Assembly: GCA_015491615.1 (NCBI GenBank)
Contig: WFVN01000128.1
Location: 1-14,167 of the forward strand
Length of the DNA: 14,167 nt
Direction: 5' to 3'
From: Gammaproteobacteria bacterium
GTDB lineage: Bacteria > Pseudomonadota > Gammaproteobacteria > S012-40
The notes under the pieces: generated by a model
What the model saw: the letters and a program-made list of their open reading frames with translations, nothing else
What the model was told of the DNA's origin: nothing
Database searches by the model: none
Translations under genes and position numbers: made by a program
Shown here: one piece after another, positions 11,307 through 14,167 of the stretch
Position numbering within the stretch: position 1 is the stretch's first letter
Layout: each line of letters starts with the position of its first letter

Positions 11307-11330
11307 GGCGCACGAGGGGAGGCGTGCGCC
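11307..11330 (+). other. Hairpin ahead of the SQR terminator
   Basis: Arms GGCGCACG (11307-11314) and CGTGCGCC (11323-11330) form a perfect 8-bp stem with an 8-base loop, one base before the main terminator stem. It could stabilise the SQR mRNA 3' end or add to termination. Confidence 0.5.
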
Positions 11331-11331
11331 A

Positions 11332-11365
11332 CGCGGTCGGTCTGCTTGATCGGCCGCGTTTTTTT
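11332..11365 (+). terminator. Rho-independent terminator of SQR
   Basis: Arms 11332-11342 and 11348-11358 form an 11-bp stem with two G-U pairs around the loop TGCTT, followed by seven T (11359-11365). It lies 46 bp after the SQR stop and works in the plus direction only, shielding the converging kinase gene. Confidence 0.9.
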
Positions 11366-11386
11366 ATGTCCGCGATTTTTCGCCAT

Positions 11387-14167
<2,781 letters not shown>

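Noticed and set aside
9991..11313. Minus-strand open frame of 440 codons opposite SQR
   Set aside because: It is antisense to a gene with all catalytic cysteines in place; it is a composition shadow.

Overview
The window is a GC-rich bacterial chromosome segment. It holds full-length genes for central carbon metabolism next to a sulfide:quinone oxidoreductase (SQR) with its own sigma-54 regulator, and the end of a very large CheA-type hybrid kinase. This set, and the close resemblance of the SQR to the Acidithiobacillus ferrooxidans enzyme (recalled, not searched), suggest a sulfur-oxidising gammaproteobacterium, possibly a chemolithoautotroph or purple sulfur bacterium. The lineage is inference.

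Layout. At 2-562 (+) is the 3' part of a YgjP-type zinc metallopeptidase, followed by a short low-GC gap. At 694-5038 (-) glgA (glycogen synthase) is followed by ppc (PEP carboxylase). At 5181-8409 (+) is a tight gnd-zwf pair (oxidative pentose phosphate pathway), then a small protein with 36 His in 87 residues, closed by a GC hairpin. At 8446-9753 (-) is a PAS/AAA+/Fis activator that I identify as FisR. At 10015-11286 (+), divergent from it, is SQR, ended by a strong intrinsic terminator. At 11387-14167 (-) is the C-terminal 926 residues of a ChpA/PilL-like CheA hybrid that runs off the right edge.

The most informative stretch is the 261-bp fisR-SQR gap. It reads, in order, as a 16-bp palindrome (candidate FisR enhancer), a perfect IHF consensus in AT-rich DNA, a consensus -24/-12 sigma-54 promoter, a leader hairpin and the SQR ribosome binding site. 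This is a complete sigma-54 switch that could turn on sulfide oxidation when FisR's three cysteines sense sulfane sulfur. The carbon genes form a coherent set: PEP carboxylation, storage of glucose as glycogen, and its oxidation to NADPH and pentose phosphates. The His-rich protein behind zwf has no assigned function and is the least explained gene here.
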